From Flavobacteriales bacterium (lineage in GTDB: Bacteria; Bacteroidota; Bacteroidia; Flavobacteriales_F; PHOS-HE28), in NCBI GenBank assembly GCA_026129465.1, contig JAHCIA010000001.1:815964-879963 (forward strand): a stretch of 64,000 nt of DNA. Reading direction: 5' to 3'. Positions 1-9,174 of the stretch are shown here, in pieces. The notes under the pieces are model-generated. The model was not told the DNA's origin, did no database searches, and was given only the letters and a program-made list of their open reading frames with translations. Position 1 is the first letter of the stretch. Each line of letters begins with the position of its first letter. The translations under genes were made by a program, and so were the position numbers.

Positions 1-288
1 AAGCTGGTGGCCTGTGGCCACTGTCAACGCGCGGGGATCGGCGAGCGCTTCCAAATTGGACCGGACGGCGGGATGCGGGTCCGGATCGGCATGCTGTCGG
101 CGCAACACCTCGCACAGCACCTGCCGTTGCGCGGGGTCGAAGCTTCTCGCGTTGGCCGAGGCCGTCAGGCCCTCCAAGGTGTGGGGATACGCCCTGAACT
201 CCCCGATCTCCTCCGCATCGGCGAGCAGGTCCAGCACGATGCGACCGAAGCGATGCGTATCACGGTAGGGAATGCGGTGGGCCTGCAT
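1..288 (-). CDS. bshC: BshC, bacillithiol biosynthesis cysteine-adding enzyme (N-terminal part, cut by window edge)
   Basis: The last step of bacillithiol synthesis adds cysteine to glucosaminyl-malate; BshC is the cytoplasmic enzyme assigned to it. Only about 96 N-terminal residues are in the window. The translation starts MQAHRIPYRDTHRFGRIVLD and runs into VATGHQL at the edge, which matches the N-terminal helix region and the nucleotide-binding-like TGHQ segment of BshC. An in-frame stop lies just upstream of this ATG, so the start is fixed within about 30 nt. A perfect TAnnTTTG promoter box ends only 8 nt before the ATG, so the mRNA may be nearly leaderless. Family assignment is by eye from a short fragment. 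Confidence 0.75.
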   Translation of the reverse strand, partial: MQAHRIPYRDTHRFGRIVLDLLADAEEIGEFRAYPHTLEGLTASANARSFDPAQRQVLCEVLRRQHADPDPHPAVRSNLEALADPRALTVATGHQL

Positions 289-296
289 GCGGGCGG

Positions 297-304
297 CAAA
301 GGTA
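297..304 (-). promoter_or_regulatory. -7 promoter box for bshC (TACCTTTG)
   Basis: On the minus strand this reads TACCTTTG, an exact match to the Bacteroidota sigma-factor -7 consensus TAnnTTTG. It ends 8 nt upstream of the bshC ATG, which would give almost no 5' leader. Confidence 0.6.
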
Positions 305-324
305 GACCCGCCCCCTCAGCGCCC

Positions 325-666
325 TCAGCACTTGCCCGTACCCTTGGGCTCGATGTGGATGTGAACGAAGTCGACCTTCGCGGTGATGCCGGCTTCATCG
401 AAGAGCCTGCGGGCCATGGTCACCACATCGGCGCGTTCGCCCGTGCTGATATCGGCGAACTTCACCACCACCAAGCCGCTCCACGCGCAGCTGTACTCCA
501 AGGTGACACCCCTGCGCGGGCCCACCTGCTTGGCCAGGTTCGCCAATTGCGCATCGTCCAGGCCGTCGATCACGGCCACGGCCATGGCATCGTATGTAGC
601 TGCTGCGGTGGGTGGCGTGGCGAGCGGCAGGGCCAGACCCAGAAGAAAGACGATCAAGGACAGCAT
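325..666 (-). CDS. small exported protein of unknown function (113 aa)
   Basis: Function not recognised. The protein begins with a clear signal peptide (MLSLIVFLLGLALPLATPP, then an AAA region), leaving a mature domain of about 90 residues with alternating strand/helix character and a C-terminal Cys (KGTGKC). It ends about 35 nt before bshC on the same strand, but bshC has its own promoter box, so co-transcription is uncertain. The 37 nt up to and including the ATG resemble the leader of the outer-membrane protein gene at 38837-39706 (27 of 37 identical), which suggests a shared expression control. Start chosen at the ATG that gives the signal peptide. Confidence 0.7.
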   Translation of the reverse strand: MLSLIVFLLGLALPLATPPTAAATYDAMAVAVIDGLDDAQLANLAKQVGPRRGVTLEYSCAWSGLVVVKFADISTGERADVVTMARRLFDEAGITAKVDFVHIHIEPKGTGKC

Positions 667-700
667 GACGAAAGGTTTTGGTTGTGCTAATTTCGGATCG
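664..700 (-). promoter_or_regulatory. conserved 5' leader, copy 1
   Basis: This A-rich leader ends in CCAAAACCTTTCGTCATG. It aligns without gaps to positions 39704-39740, where the equivalent end is CCAAAAACGTTCGTCATG; 27 of 37 positions are identical. Genes in this phylum use A-rich leaders in place of Shine-Dalgarno sites, but this degree of identity between unrelated genes is more than base composition alone would give. Confidence 0.55.
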
Positions 701-716
701 AAGCGGAGATCGCCAC

Positions 717-1058
717 ATGACGAAGGACAGTTCCACCGGACGATTCCGCAGCCTGCGGGAGTTCTATCCCTTCTATCTGAGCGAACACCGGCATCCGGTG
801 AGCCGTGTGTTGCACTTCACCGGCACCAGCCTCATCGCCCTCTGGATAGCACTGGCCATCCTGCAGCGCAACGCCTGGTGGTTGTCGCTCATCCCCATCG
901 GTGGCTATGGCTTCGCGTGGGTGGGCCACTTCTTCTTCGAGAAGAACAAGCCGGCCACCTTCCAGTACCCGGGCTACAGCCTGGCGAGCGACTTCATCCT
1001 GTGGTGGCACCTGCTCACGGGCCGCGAACGCTTCGATCCACGCGCCCAAGGGTCATGA
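717..1058 (+). CDS. DUF962/Mpo1-like membrane protein
   Basis: About 113 residues beginning MTKDSSTGRFRSLREFYPFY. The segments FYPFYLSEHRHPVSRVLHF and GHFFFEKNKPATFQYPGYSL are typical of the DUF962 (Mpo1-like) family. In yeast, Mpo1 is an iron-dependent dioxygenase of 2-hydroxy fatty acids; the bacterial role is not established. Two hydrophobic spans (about residues 38-53 and 58-75) suggest an inner-membrane protein. The conserved HxxxH-type histidines are visible (HRHP and GHFFFE). The stop overlaps the ATG of the following histidine kinase by 4 nt (ATGA), so the two are translationally coupled. The ATG at 717 is preferred over an upstream in-frame GTG because it starts directly at the family's N-terminus. 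Confidence 0.8.
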   Translation: MTKDSSTGRFRSLREFYPFYLSEHRHPVSRVLHFTGTSLIALWIALAILQRNAWWLSLIPIGGYGFAWVGHFFFEKNKPATFQYPGYSLASDFILWWHLLTGRERFDPRAQGS

Positions 1059-2995
1059 TGGATGACCCCGGATCGCTTGGGAAGGCACGGCCCAAGCCGC
1101 CGCCAGCGGTCGCACGGCACGCGCATGTCCTTTGGATCGCAAGCATCATGTTCTGCGGTTGCATCGGCCAGCTTGCCGCGCAACAGACCGTGGGACGCAC
1201 CATGCGGCAGCTGCCCTACTTCGCGGACAGCACCCTGCATCACACCCTCCAGCGGATCCTGGTGGAGATGGACGCCTTCAGCGCGGAACGGTCCATGGAC
1301 CTGATCGGCGATGCGCTGTTGCGCATCGATCATGACCGGGACACCGAGGCGCTCTACTACCTGCTGAGCTACCGCGCCGAAGTGCTCTACTACGAGGGCC
1401 TCTTCAATGATGCCATGCGCGACCTGGACCGCTGCATGGAACTGGCACACGAGCTGGCGGACAGCACGCTGGTGGCCAATGTGAACAACTTGCGCGGCCT
1501 GCTGCATGAGAACATCCAGGACAACCGGCAGGCCCTGCCCTATCTCCGCGAAGCCTTGGCCTGGTTCCCCCGTTCGCCCGCGGCGCGCTACCCGGTCACG
1601 GAACTGCACCACATCCATGGCAATCTGGGCAGTTACCTCACCAACCTGGGGCGCTTGGACAGTGCGGCGCTCCACCTGTGGCGCTCCCTGGAACTGGCCC
1701 GGGCTTCGGGCGCGGAACGGGCCGAGGCGGTGGCGCACTGGTCGCTGGGGAACCTCGCGCTTAGGCAGCAGCGGCCCGACAGCGCACTCCGGCACTACGA
1801 GCGATCGGCCGCCATAGCACGAAGGGCGAACGACCACGACATCGGTGTGGACGCCTTGGTGGGCCGTGCCAACGCGCTGGTAGTGGTAGGCCGGCGAAAG
1901 GATGCCGCCATGGTCCTGGACAGTGCCGAAACCTATCTGGCCACCCACCGCTCGGGGGTGGGCATGGTCACCCAAAGGAACTTCGCCCGGGTGGGTGCCA
2001 AGACCGCCCGCGACCTGGGCGATCTGGAACGCGCCCTGCGGCTCACAGGCGAATGGCACCGCATCGACAGCACCATCACGGCCCGCAACATCCACTCGGC
2101 CCTGAACACGCAGGCGGAGCTGATGCGCAGCGACCGCGACCTGGAGGTGGCCATGCTGGAACAGCGCCAGCTCTTCGAAGCCCTGGACCACGTTCAGACC
2201 ACACGCCTCATCGCCATCATCGGCTCGGGCATCATCATGGCGGTCCTGGCTTTGCTCTATCTGGTGAACATGAGCCGTCTGCGCCACAAGGAGCGGCTCG
2301 CCGGGCTGGAAGTGCTGCGGCTGCAGCAGGAACGCACTATTGCCGAGTTGCGGATCCGTGAGGAGGTGGGCCGCGACATGCATGACGACCTCGGCGCCGG
2401 ACTGGGCGCGTTGAAGCTGCGCAGCGAGATGGCCCTGCGTACCGAAAGCGACCCGGAAAGACGTGGGCAGCTTATGGATCTGGCCCAGCGCACCGGCGAA
2501 CTCATCAGCAGCATGCGCCAGATCATCTGGGCCATGAACAGCGACCAAGGCAGCCTGGAGGACCTGGTGGCCTACACCACGGGGCACGCGCGCAGCTATC
2601 TCCTGGAAAATGGCCTCGAAGCCGAGATCGATGCCACAGGCCCATGGCCGGACATGCAGCTCACCACCCAGCAGCGGCGCAACATCTTTCTGGTTGTGAA
2701 GGAATGCCTGCACAATGTGGTGAAGCATGCCAGGGCCCAACGGGTATCGCTGGTCATGCGCTGGGACCGCGGATTGCATGTGGCGGTGCAGGACGATGGC
2801 ACCGGCCTGGTCGTCACCTCGGCCGCTAACGGCGGCAACGGATTGCGCAACATCCGCAGGCGCATCACCGATCTGGGCGGCAGCCTCTCCGTGGGCGGCA
2901 CGCAAGGCACACGGGTGGAATTCCATGTGCCCCTCGCGGGCACTAACAAAAGTTCCCTTGTCAGTGACCAAGGCTCGGCACCATCTTCGTCCTGA
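1055..2995 (+). CDS. TPR-sensor histidine kinase (HisKA_3/NarX type)
   Basis: A 646-residue sensor kinase. It has a signal or anchor segment near residues 24-43, tetratricopeptide-like helical repeats through about residue 380 (for example YYEGLFNDAMRDLDRCMEL), a coiled stretch, one membrane span (IIGSGIIMAVLALLYLV), then a HisKA_3 dimerisation domain with phospho-acceptor His443 in DMHDDLGAG. The HATPase domain follows: N-box KECLHNVVKHA, G1 DDGTG, G2 GNGLRN. The family phosphorylates LuxR/NarL-type regulators; the partner starts at 2995, overlapping the kinase stop by 1 nt. The catalytic half closely resembles that of the kinase at 9175-12339, whereas the sensor halves are unrelated. The ATG at 1055 (MMDD) overlaps the preceding stop; 1058 is an alternative. 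Confidence 0.9.
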   Translation: MMDDPGSLGKARPKPPPAVARHAHVLWIASIMFCGCIGQLAAQQTVGRTMRQLPYFADSTLHHTLQRILVEMDAFSAERSMDLIGDALLRIDHDRDTEALYYLLSYRAEVLYYEGLFNDAMRDLDRCMELAHELADSTLVANVNNLRGLLHENIQDNRQALPYLREALAWFPRSPAARYPVTELHHIHGNLGSYLTNLGRLDSAALHLWRSLELARASGAERAEAVAHWSLGNLALRQQRPDSALRHYERSAAIARRANDHDIGVDALVGRANALVVVGRRKDAAMVLDSAETYLATHRSGVGMVTQRNFARVGAKTARDLGDLERALRLTGEWHRIDSTITARNIHSALNTQAELMRSDRDLEVAMLEQRQLFEALDHVQTTRLIAIIGSGIIMAVLALLYLVNMSRLRHKERLAGLEVLRLQQERTIAELRIREEVGRDMHDDLGAGLGALKLRSEMALRTESDPERRGQLMDLAQRTGELISSMRQIIWAMNSDQGSLEDLVAYTTGHARSYLLENGLEAEIDATGPWPDMQLTTQQRRNIFLVVKECLHNVVKHARAQRVSLVMRWDRGLHVAVQDDGTGLVVTSAANGGNGLRNIRRRITDLGGSLSVGGTQGTRVEFHVPLAGTNKSSLVSDQGSAPSSS

Positions 2996-3636
2996 TGAAT
3001 GGTGCGAGCGACATCCGCGTGGCGTTGGTGGAGGACGACCCGGTGATCCGGGAGACGATCGCGCATCTGCTTCGGCTTGAAAAGGGTTTCGATCTGATGT
3101 CCGTGTTCGCCAATGGCGAGGATGCTGTGGCCGGTATGCCGCGCAAGGAGGTCGACATCGTGCTCATGGACATCAGCATGCCCGGCATGACCGGGATCGA
3201 CTGCATGCGCGAACTGCGTGGTGACATGCCCGCCACACAATTCCTCATGTACACCATGCACGACGATGACCACCGCGTGTTCGAAGCGCTCAAGGGCGGC
3301 GCCACGGGCTACATCCTCAAGAGCAGTTCGCCGGACCAGATCATCGAGGCGATCAAGGAGCTGCACCAAGGCGGCGCGCCCATGAGTACCGCCGTGGCCC
3401 GCCGCGTGGTGGCCCATTTCCGGCCCGTGCATCAGCAGAGCGCCAAGGGCAAAAGCCCCCTCTCCGAGCGCGAGCACGCCGTGCTGGAGCTGCTCTCGCA
3501 AGGTCTGCTCTACAAGGAGATCGCCGACCGCCTCGGCCTCACCATCGGTACGGTGAAACAGCACATCCACCGCATGTACGGCAAGTTGCACGTGCAGAAT
3601 CGTGTGGAGGCGGTCAACAAGTTCTACGGGCGGTAG
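2995..3636 (+). CDS. LuxR/NarL-family response regulator
   Basis: 213 residues. The receiver domain (1-125) has the acidic pocket EDD (13-15 region), phospho-acceptor Asp59 in IVLMDISMPG, and the conserved Lys109 in GYILKSS. A LuxR-type helix-turn-helix follows (about 150-213) with LSEREHAVLELLSQGLLYKE and a recognition helix GTVKQHIHRMYGKL. It is the cognate regulator of the kinase directly upstream (1-nt overlap). It is clearly paralogous to the regulator at 12419-13099; the segment GGAPMSTAVARRVV is identical in both. Phosphorylation would promote dimerisation and binding to an inverted repeat; a candidate palindrome lies at 3798-3814. Confidence 0.93.
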   Translation: MNGASDIRVALVEDDPVIRETIAHLLRLEKGFDLMSVFANGEDAVAGMPRKEVDIVLMDISMPGMTGIDCMRELRGDMPATQFLMYTMHDDDHRVFEALKGGATGYILKSSSPDQIIEAIKELHQGGAPMSTAVARRVVAHFRPVHQQSAKGKSPLSEREHAVLELLSQGLLYKEIADRLGLTIGTVKQHIHRMYGKLHVQNRVEAVNKFYGR

Positions 3637-3648
3637 AAGCCAACCTCC

Positions 3649-3723
3649 AATGAATTCGCAGGCGAGCGAATGGGCATGACCCAAGGCACCGTAGGACAGC
3701 ACGTGCGCAGCATCCAACACTGA
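3649..3723 (+). pseudogene. possible remnant of a LuxR-type helix-turn-helix
   Basis: In the 225-nt gap after the response regulator, one frame reads GERMGMTQGTVGQHVRSIQH and then stops. This aligns with the regulator's own recognition-helix region, ADRLGLTIGTVKQHIHRM: 8 of 18 positions identical and most others conservative. No start codon or receiver domain remains. It looks like a decayed tail of a third regulator or of a partial duplication. The match is short, so chance cannot be excluded. Confidence 0.4.
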
Positions 3724-3797
3724 CCGCAGGTGAGGGACCACGTGAAGGCGATGGACCGGTATCGGAGGCGTTAGCGCAATGGCCTCCGCGCGGCATT

Positions 3798-3814
3798 GAA
3801 CGAATGTTCTATTG
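3798..3814. promoter_or_regulatory. palindromic operator-like site, copy 1 (GAAC-N4-GTTC)
   Basis: GAACGAATGTTCTATTG contains the perfect inverted repeat GAAC/GTTC with a 4-nt centre. It lies 47 nt upstream of the ATG of the surface-protein gene at 3862. An almost identical 17-mer occurs at 12339-12355, 63 nt before the second response regulator. Two copies in two paralogous two-component loci make a binding site for these regulators plausible. Confidence 0.5.
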
Positions 3815-3861
3815 TGGCGGCCCATTGGAGCCGGGACCTTCGCAGGCAAAGCCTGCTATCC

Positions 3862-6800
3862 ATGCGTTCCCTGATCCTGTTCTTGACCCTGATCGCCAGC
3901 CACGTATCGATCGCCCAAGGTGTGGGCATCAACAACCCTGCGCCCGACCCCAGTGCCCTGCTGGACCTCACCAGCACCGACAAGGGCCTGCTGGTACCGC
4001 GCATGACCACCGCCCAGCGCGATGGCATCCCAGTGCCGGCACTGAGCCTGCTCATCTTCAATACCACCAACGAGCGCTTTGAGTACCACAATGGCAGCGC
4101 GTGGGTGCCCTTCATTCTGAACACCGGCTGGCTCACCACCGGCAACGCGGGCACCAATGCCGCCACCAATTTCGTGGGCACCACGGACAACGTACCCTTG
4201 GTATTGCGTACCAACAACACGGAACAGCTCCGCATACAGGGCAATGGCAACGTGGGCATCGGCGTCAACGCTCCCATGCACCGGCTGGATGTGCAAGGCG
4301 ATGCCTTCTTCCGGTCCGCGTTCATGGACCCCGGCCTCAGGATCAGCACCAACGAAGGCTCCCTGACCTATGTGGACCTCATTGGTGAGCAAGGGTTCAC
4401 CTCTGGTGGGATCCGGTTGCGTCCACGGAACATTGTATCCGACCGCTATCTGTACATGGCACCCAGTGGCCAGATCGGTATAGCGACCATTTTCCCTGAG
4501 GAGAACCTGCATGTGGTCGGGAACATCCGCATGGTGGATGGCAACCAGGCCGCCGGGCGGGTCATGGTCAGCGACTTTTTTGGTACGGCGACCTGGACCG
4601 ACCCCAGTGGATTGGGCGGCGGAACATTGGACGATGCCTACGACTTCGGTGGGCCGGGGGCAGGCCGCACCATCACCGCCGATGCCGGGGCCGTGCGGGT
4701 GGAAGGCACCGATGGCCTGCAGGTGACCGGCACCTTGAACAGCGGCGCCACGCTTGACCTGGCCGGACCGGGTACACGCATGTTCTTCCACCCCCGCAAG
4801 GCGGCGTTCCGGGCGGGGCAGGTGGCGGGGGCGCAATGGGATGATGCCAGTGTCGGAGTCCGTTCCACCGCATGGGGGCTGAACACCACGGCCTCCGCAG
4901 ATGGGTCGACCGCCTGGGGGGATCTGACGGTGGCTTCCGGTGCGTTATCCACCGCGTGGGGCTTGAGCAACACGGCGGCATATCTCGGTACGGTGTGGGG
5001 CTATGAGAACTTGGCCAACGGGACGCAAAGCACGGCATGGGGGGAAGGCAACAGCGCTTCGAGTTACCTGGCCACGGCCTGGGGCGAGGACAATATCGCT
5101 TCCGATCACAATACGACGGTATGGGGACGGCTGAACCAAGCCACGGCGATACGCTCCACGGCTTGGGGGAGCAACAATCTCGCAAGTGGGAATGGTTCCA
5201 CCGCGTGGGGTGGCGGCAATCAAGCGACAGAGAATTACGCCACCGCATGGGGCAGCACCAACCAAGCCACCGAACTCTACTCCACCGCTTTCGGGAGCTT
5301 GAACCAGGCAAGCGAAGTAATGTCCACTGCTTGGGGTTTCATGAACCAAGTATCGGGGAACATGGCCACTGGATGGGGCATGATGAACATCGCTTCCGGG
5401 GCCCTTTCAACTGTTTGGGGGAGGGAAAGCACCGCCTCGGGACTCCATGCCACCGCCTGGGGTAATGGCAACATCGCATCGGGGGAGCAGGCCACGGCCT
5501 GGGGGGAGTACAACAACGCCTCGGGCCACCGGGCCACGGCCTGGGGCTTTCTCACTGCCGCCAGTGGCGTCCTGAGCTCTGCTTTCGGCAGGAACCATGT
5601 AGCATCCAGCTATGGCGAGACCGTCCTTGGAATAGGCGCCACTGCGTACACGCCCAGCGTCAATGGCGCCACGCAATTCAGGACCGCCAATGCGAACGAC
5701 CGCTTGCTGGTGGTCGGCAACGCCATCGATGCCAACAACAACGATGCGGTGGACGCTGCGGAACGAAGCAACGCCCTGCTCATCCTCAAGAACGGCAACA
5801 CCACCATCGGCAATGCCAACCCCAACACCCGCCTCGATGTGGTGGCGGGCACCACGGGCACCATCACCCGCGTGATGACCGTGCGCAGCGCCTTCACCGC
5901 CAACAACACCGGCACGGGCATCGCCCTGATCAACTCCACGGGCAACGCGAGCGATGTGGGCAGCGAGATCATCTCGGTGACCACCAACGCCACCTCCGGG
6001 TTGAGCGATCTGCGTTTCCATGTGCATGGCGGCGGCGGTGCCAATGGTCCCCTCGATGAACGCATGCGCATCCTGGGCAACGGCAACGTGGGCATCGGGT
6101 GATCGCCCCCACCCAAAGGCTGCATGTGGCAGGCAGCATCCGCATGGTGGACGGCAACCAGGCCGCCGGCCGCGTGCTGGTGAGCGCCGCCGACGGCACG
6201 GCCAGCTGGCAGGCGTTGACCCCCGCCCAGACCAGTGCCTGGAGCCTCAACGGCAACGCCATCACCGCCGCGCATGTGCTGGGCAGCACCAACAACATCT
6301 CGCTCAAATTCATGGTGAACAGCCAGACCGCAGGCGAGGTCAGTAATGGGGGATTGCGCACATTCCTGGGCTACCGCGCGGGCGAGAGCAACACCGGGGC
6401 CGCCAACACCTTCATCGGCTACTTCAGCGGCCTGGGCAACACCACTGGAGCCAACAACACCTTTGTGGGGGTGGGCACGGGCGAGAACAACCTCAGTGCG
6501 AGCGAGGGCACCTTCGTGGGCCGCAGTGCCGGTATCGCTAATGAAACGGGCGAGCGCAACACCTACATCGGCCGTTTTGCCGGCAGCGCCAACATCGCGG
6601 GATCGAATAATGCAGCGCTGGGCTGGAGCGCCGGCAACGCATCCAACGGCTATGCGGCCTGCACCTTCGTAGGCTATGATGCCGATGGCAACAACGCCAC
6701 CGCCTACAGCAACTCCGTGGCAGTGGGCAACCTGAGCCGGATCACCGCTGACAACCAGGTGCGGATCGGCAATGCCGGCAACGCCAGCATCGGTGGCTTC

Positions 6801-7244
6801 GCCGCCTGGACCAACCTGAGCGATGGCACCTTCAAGACCCAGGTGCAGGAGAACGTGCCAGGCCTGGCCCTGATCATGGCCCTGCGGCCCGTGACCTACC
6901 GCCTGGACCGCGACCTGATCAACGAGATGATCAACGTCCACACCGAGGCCCCAATGGGCCTGTCCGATGTACACACCGGGTTCATCGCGCAGGAGGTGGA
7001 AAACGCCGCATAGGCGCTGGGCTACGAATTCAGCGGCGTGGACGCCCCCAAGAACAGCGCCGACCACTATGGCCTGCGCTACGCCACATTCACGGTGCCT
7101 CTGGTGAAAGCCGTGCAGGAACAACAGCAGCAGATAGAGGCCCAGCGACAGCAGTTGGATGAACAGGGGGAGACCATCGCGCGCCTGCTGATAGAGGTGG
7201 AGACCCTGCGTGCCGCGGTCGGCACCAACACCACGGCGCGATGA
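3862..7244 (+). pseudogene. YadA-head-repeat / S74-chaperone surface protein, disrupted by a frameshift and an amber codon
   Basis: The signal peptide MRSLILFLTLIASHVSIAQ sets the ATG at 3862. A tail-fibre-like N-terminal region follows (GVGINNPAPDPSALLDL), then 18 head repeats of 14 residues (STAWGxxNxAS), and further collagen/adhesin-like FIG/FVG repeats. The C-terminus is a peptidase_S74 intramolecular chaperone domain: LSDGTFKTQVQENVPGLAL, RPVTYRLD, GFIAQEVE and LRYATFTVPLVKAVQE, ending in a coiled coil. Frame 1 stops at 6100-6102 and the reading continues in another frame from GVIAPTQRLH, consistent with loss of one G in a GGG run; total length 3383 nt is one short of a multiple of three. 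A TAG at 7011-7013 then interrupts the chaperone domain, after which the frame stays open to 7244. Two lesions suggest a real pseudogene, although the first could be an assembly error. Confidence 0.8.
4864..5616 (+). repeat. 18 tandem 42-nt repeats encoding the STAWG head motif
   Basis: Eighteen units, all 14 codons except the third (13 codons), start with a small-residue-T-A-W-G pattern, for example STAWGSNNLASGNG and ATAWGNGNIASGEQ. The DNA of the units has diverged while the protein pattern is kept. In trimeric autotransporter heads such repeats form left-handed beta-rolls; the Trp in place of the more usual Ile/Val position is notable. Confidence 0.9.
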
Positions 7245-7363
7245 AGACCATGGGAACATCCGGGCGGGCCATCAAGGGCGGGCGGCACGCCAACGGCCTA
7301 CTGGTTTTCCCTGTTGCCAAGGCACGGACCGGCGCCTACTTTTCCGGTATCATCCCAAGCAGC

Positions 7364-8887
7364 ATGAAACCCACCCTCACCTTCCTCGCATCGCTGCTCG
7401 CATACAACGCCCACGCGCAGTTGCTCACGGCCGACAACGTACCGGTGACCCTCACGGGCGGCGTGACCGTGACCGTGGAGGGCGGCGTGCGACTCCAGAA
7501 CGCCGCCAACTTCAGCAACGACGGCCTGCTGCGCCTCACCGGCGATTGGACCAACAACAGCGGCAACAGCGGCATCACCCCTGCCTCCGGCGGCGGAGTG
7601 CTGCTCTTCGGCGCCAACGTGCAGCAGGTGGGTGGTGGCAGCGTCACGGACTTCCGCCATCTCACCATCACAGGCGGCGACAAGCTGCTGCTTCAGGATG
7701 CCGTGGCCGGGCTGCCCACCACCCCCACCGGCACACTCACCCTCGATGGTGCACGCCTGCTGCTCAACGGTCGCACCTTCACCCTCTTCAACCCCACCGC
7801 CACCGCGTTGGTGGATGCCGGCGGCAGCATCGTTAGCGAGACCTCCGACCTGCTGAGCCGCTTCCAATGGGCGTTGGGAGCCGATGTGGGCGAGCACCGC
7901 ATACCCTTCAGCGATGCCGCCGGTGCCGTCTTCCCCTTCGCCTTCACCCCCGCCGCTCCTTACCCCGCCAACACCCTGCTGAGCGTGGCCACCTATCCCA
8001 CCGCGCCCGACAACACACCCTACCCGGTCACGGCCGTGCAACAGGTCACTCACATGGCTGGCTACTTCGTGGCCGACAACAGCGACAACACCGCCGACCG
8101 CTTCTGGCTGGTGGACCTGCCCAATACCGACCTCACCGGCACCCTGTTGCTGAGCCACCTGCCAGCCGAAGACCCCCTCTCAGGCCCCGGCCCCATCCGC
8201 GCGCAACGCTGGCTGGAAAGCATCGGCACCTGGCAGGCGCCGCTGCCCGGCCAAAGCAACCCCGGACTGCGCGAAGCACTGGTGCCCGCCGTGCTCTTCT
8301 CCGATGGCATCGCCCCGCAGAACGAACACATCTGGGCGCTGGCCTACGACCTCACCCCGCTGCCCATCAGCCTGCTGTACTTCGACGCCAAGGCCGTGGA
8401 CAACACCTTCGTGCGTTGCACCTGGGCCACGGTGAGCGAGCAGAATAACGACTTCTTCACCGTGGAGCGCAGCCGCGACGGCATCACCTTCGAGGAGGTG
8501 GGCCAGGTGCCGGGTGCGGGCACCAGCATCACCACCCTGCACTATGCCTTCGATGACCAGCGGCCATACTCCGGCGTGAGTTACTACCGCCTGCGCCAGA
8601 CCGACTACGATGGCACAGCCACCTGGAGCCAGACCGTGCCGGTGATGATCAGCCCTGCGGTGGACATCGCCGTGTTCCCCAACCCCAACCAGGGGCAGTT
8701 CACCATCGCCCGCAGCGATGCCGATGAGGACCTGCACATCCACTTGCTCGATGGCGCCGGACGCCTGGTGCGCCAATGGGTGATGCCGCGCGGCACCGAC
8801 CGCCAGTGGGTGGACCTGGGCGCCGCCAGCGGCCTGTACACCCTGCATTGGCCCGGCGGAAGGATCAAGGTGAGCGTGGGGCGGTAA
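7364..8887 (+). CDS. T9SS cargo protein with C-terminal sorting domain (507 aa)
   Basis: A secreted protein with signal peptide MKPTLTFLASLLAYNAHAQ. The body is rich in beta-strand and Gly/Asn/Thr, with an LPAEDPLSGPGPIRAQRW region of a type seen in Bacteroidota surface proteins; no enzymatic motif was found. The last 80 residues form a type A T9SS sorting domain: VFPNPNQGQFTI, then LLDGAGRLVRQW, then GLYTLHWPGGRIKVSVGR. It should be exported by Sec, then moved across the outer membrane by T9SS with removal of the C-terminal domain. The start follows a TACTTTTC box, a one-base variant of TAnnTTTG. It lies directly after the broken adhesin and may share its regulation. Actual function is unknown. 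Confidence 0.85.
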   Translation: MKPTLTFLASLLAYNAHAQLLTADNVPVTLTGGVTVTVEGGVRLQNAANFSNDGLLRLTGDWTNNSGNSGITPASGGGVLLFGANVQQVGGGSVTDFRHLTITGGDKLLLQDAVAGLPTTPTGTLTLDGARLLLNGRTFTLFNPTATALVDAGGSIVSETSDLLSRFQWALGADVGEHRIPFSDAAGAVFPFAFTPAAPYPANTLLSVATYPTAPDNTPYPVTAVQQVTHMAGYFVADNSDNTADRFWLVDLPNTDLTGTLLLSHLPAEDPLSGPGPIRAQRWLESIGTWQAPLPGQSNPGLREALVPAVLFSDGIAPQNEHIWALAYDLTPLPISLLYFDAKAVDNTFVRCTWATVSEQNNDFFTVERSRDGITFEEVGQVPGAGTSITTLHYAFDDQRPYSGVSYYRLRQTDYDGTATWSQTVPVMISPAVDIAVFPNPNQGQFTIARSDADEDLHIHLLDGAGRLVRQWVMPRGTDRQWVDLGAASGLYTLHWPGGRIKVSVGR

Positions 8888-9174
8888 GAATTTGGCAATG
8901 AAGAGACTGCGGTGGACCGATGCCTTCGGCCGCGGAAACAGGTTGCTGGCCCGAGGACGTGAAAATGGACGGCATAGTAAAGCACACCGGCATCGCCAAC
9001 GACCGCGATCCGATCCTCAGCAACATCGGAGGCACGGTGCCTTCGGCGGTGCGCGTGGAGCAGCTGCCGTGATGCCGATCTTGCACAGAAACGCCAGCCA
9101 CAGTTAACTTGCTTCCGAGGTCCACGTAACCTGAACGGCCCACATTCCTGCGCCCGACAACGGTTCGCCGGGAT
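8888..9174. other. intergenic region upstream of the propeller kinase
   Basis: The 287-nt gap holds a 35-codon open frame (8965-9072, beginning MDGIVKHTGIANDRDP) that reads like protein but matches nothing I recognise. It also holds a TAACTTG promoter-like box at 9105-9111, 63 nt before the kinase start. No terminator hairpin was found. Confidence 0.4.

Noticed and set aside
974..2971. 665-codon minus-strand frame opposite the first kinase
   Set aside because: The plus strand has an intact kinase with HisKA_3 and HATPase motifs; the antisense frame has no recognisable domain.
3862..7244. Programmed frameshifting in the adhesin gene
   Set aside because: No slippery heptamer or downstream pseudoknot was visible at 6092-6104, and a second lesion (TAG) follows; decay or error is simpler.
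5610..7259. 549-codon minus-strand frame opposite the adhesin
   Set aside because: Low-complexity antisense of the Gly/Asn-rich repeat gene; no motif.
8965..9072. 35-codon frame upstream of the propeller kinase
   Set aside because: Reads like protein but too short, without family match or translation signal; noted only in the gap entry.
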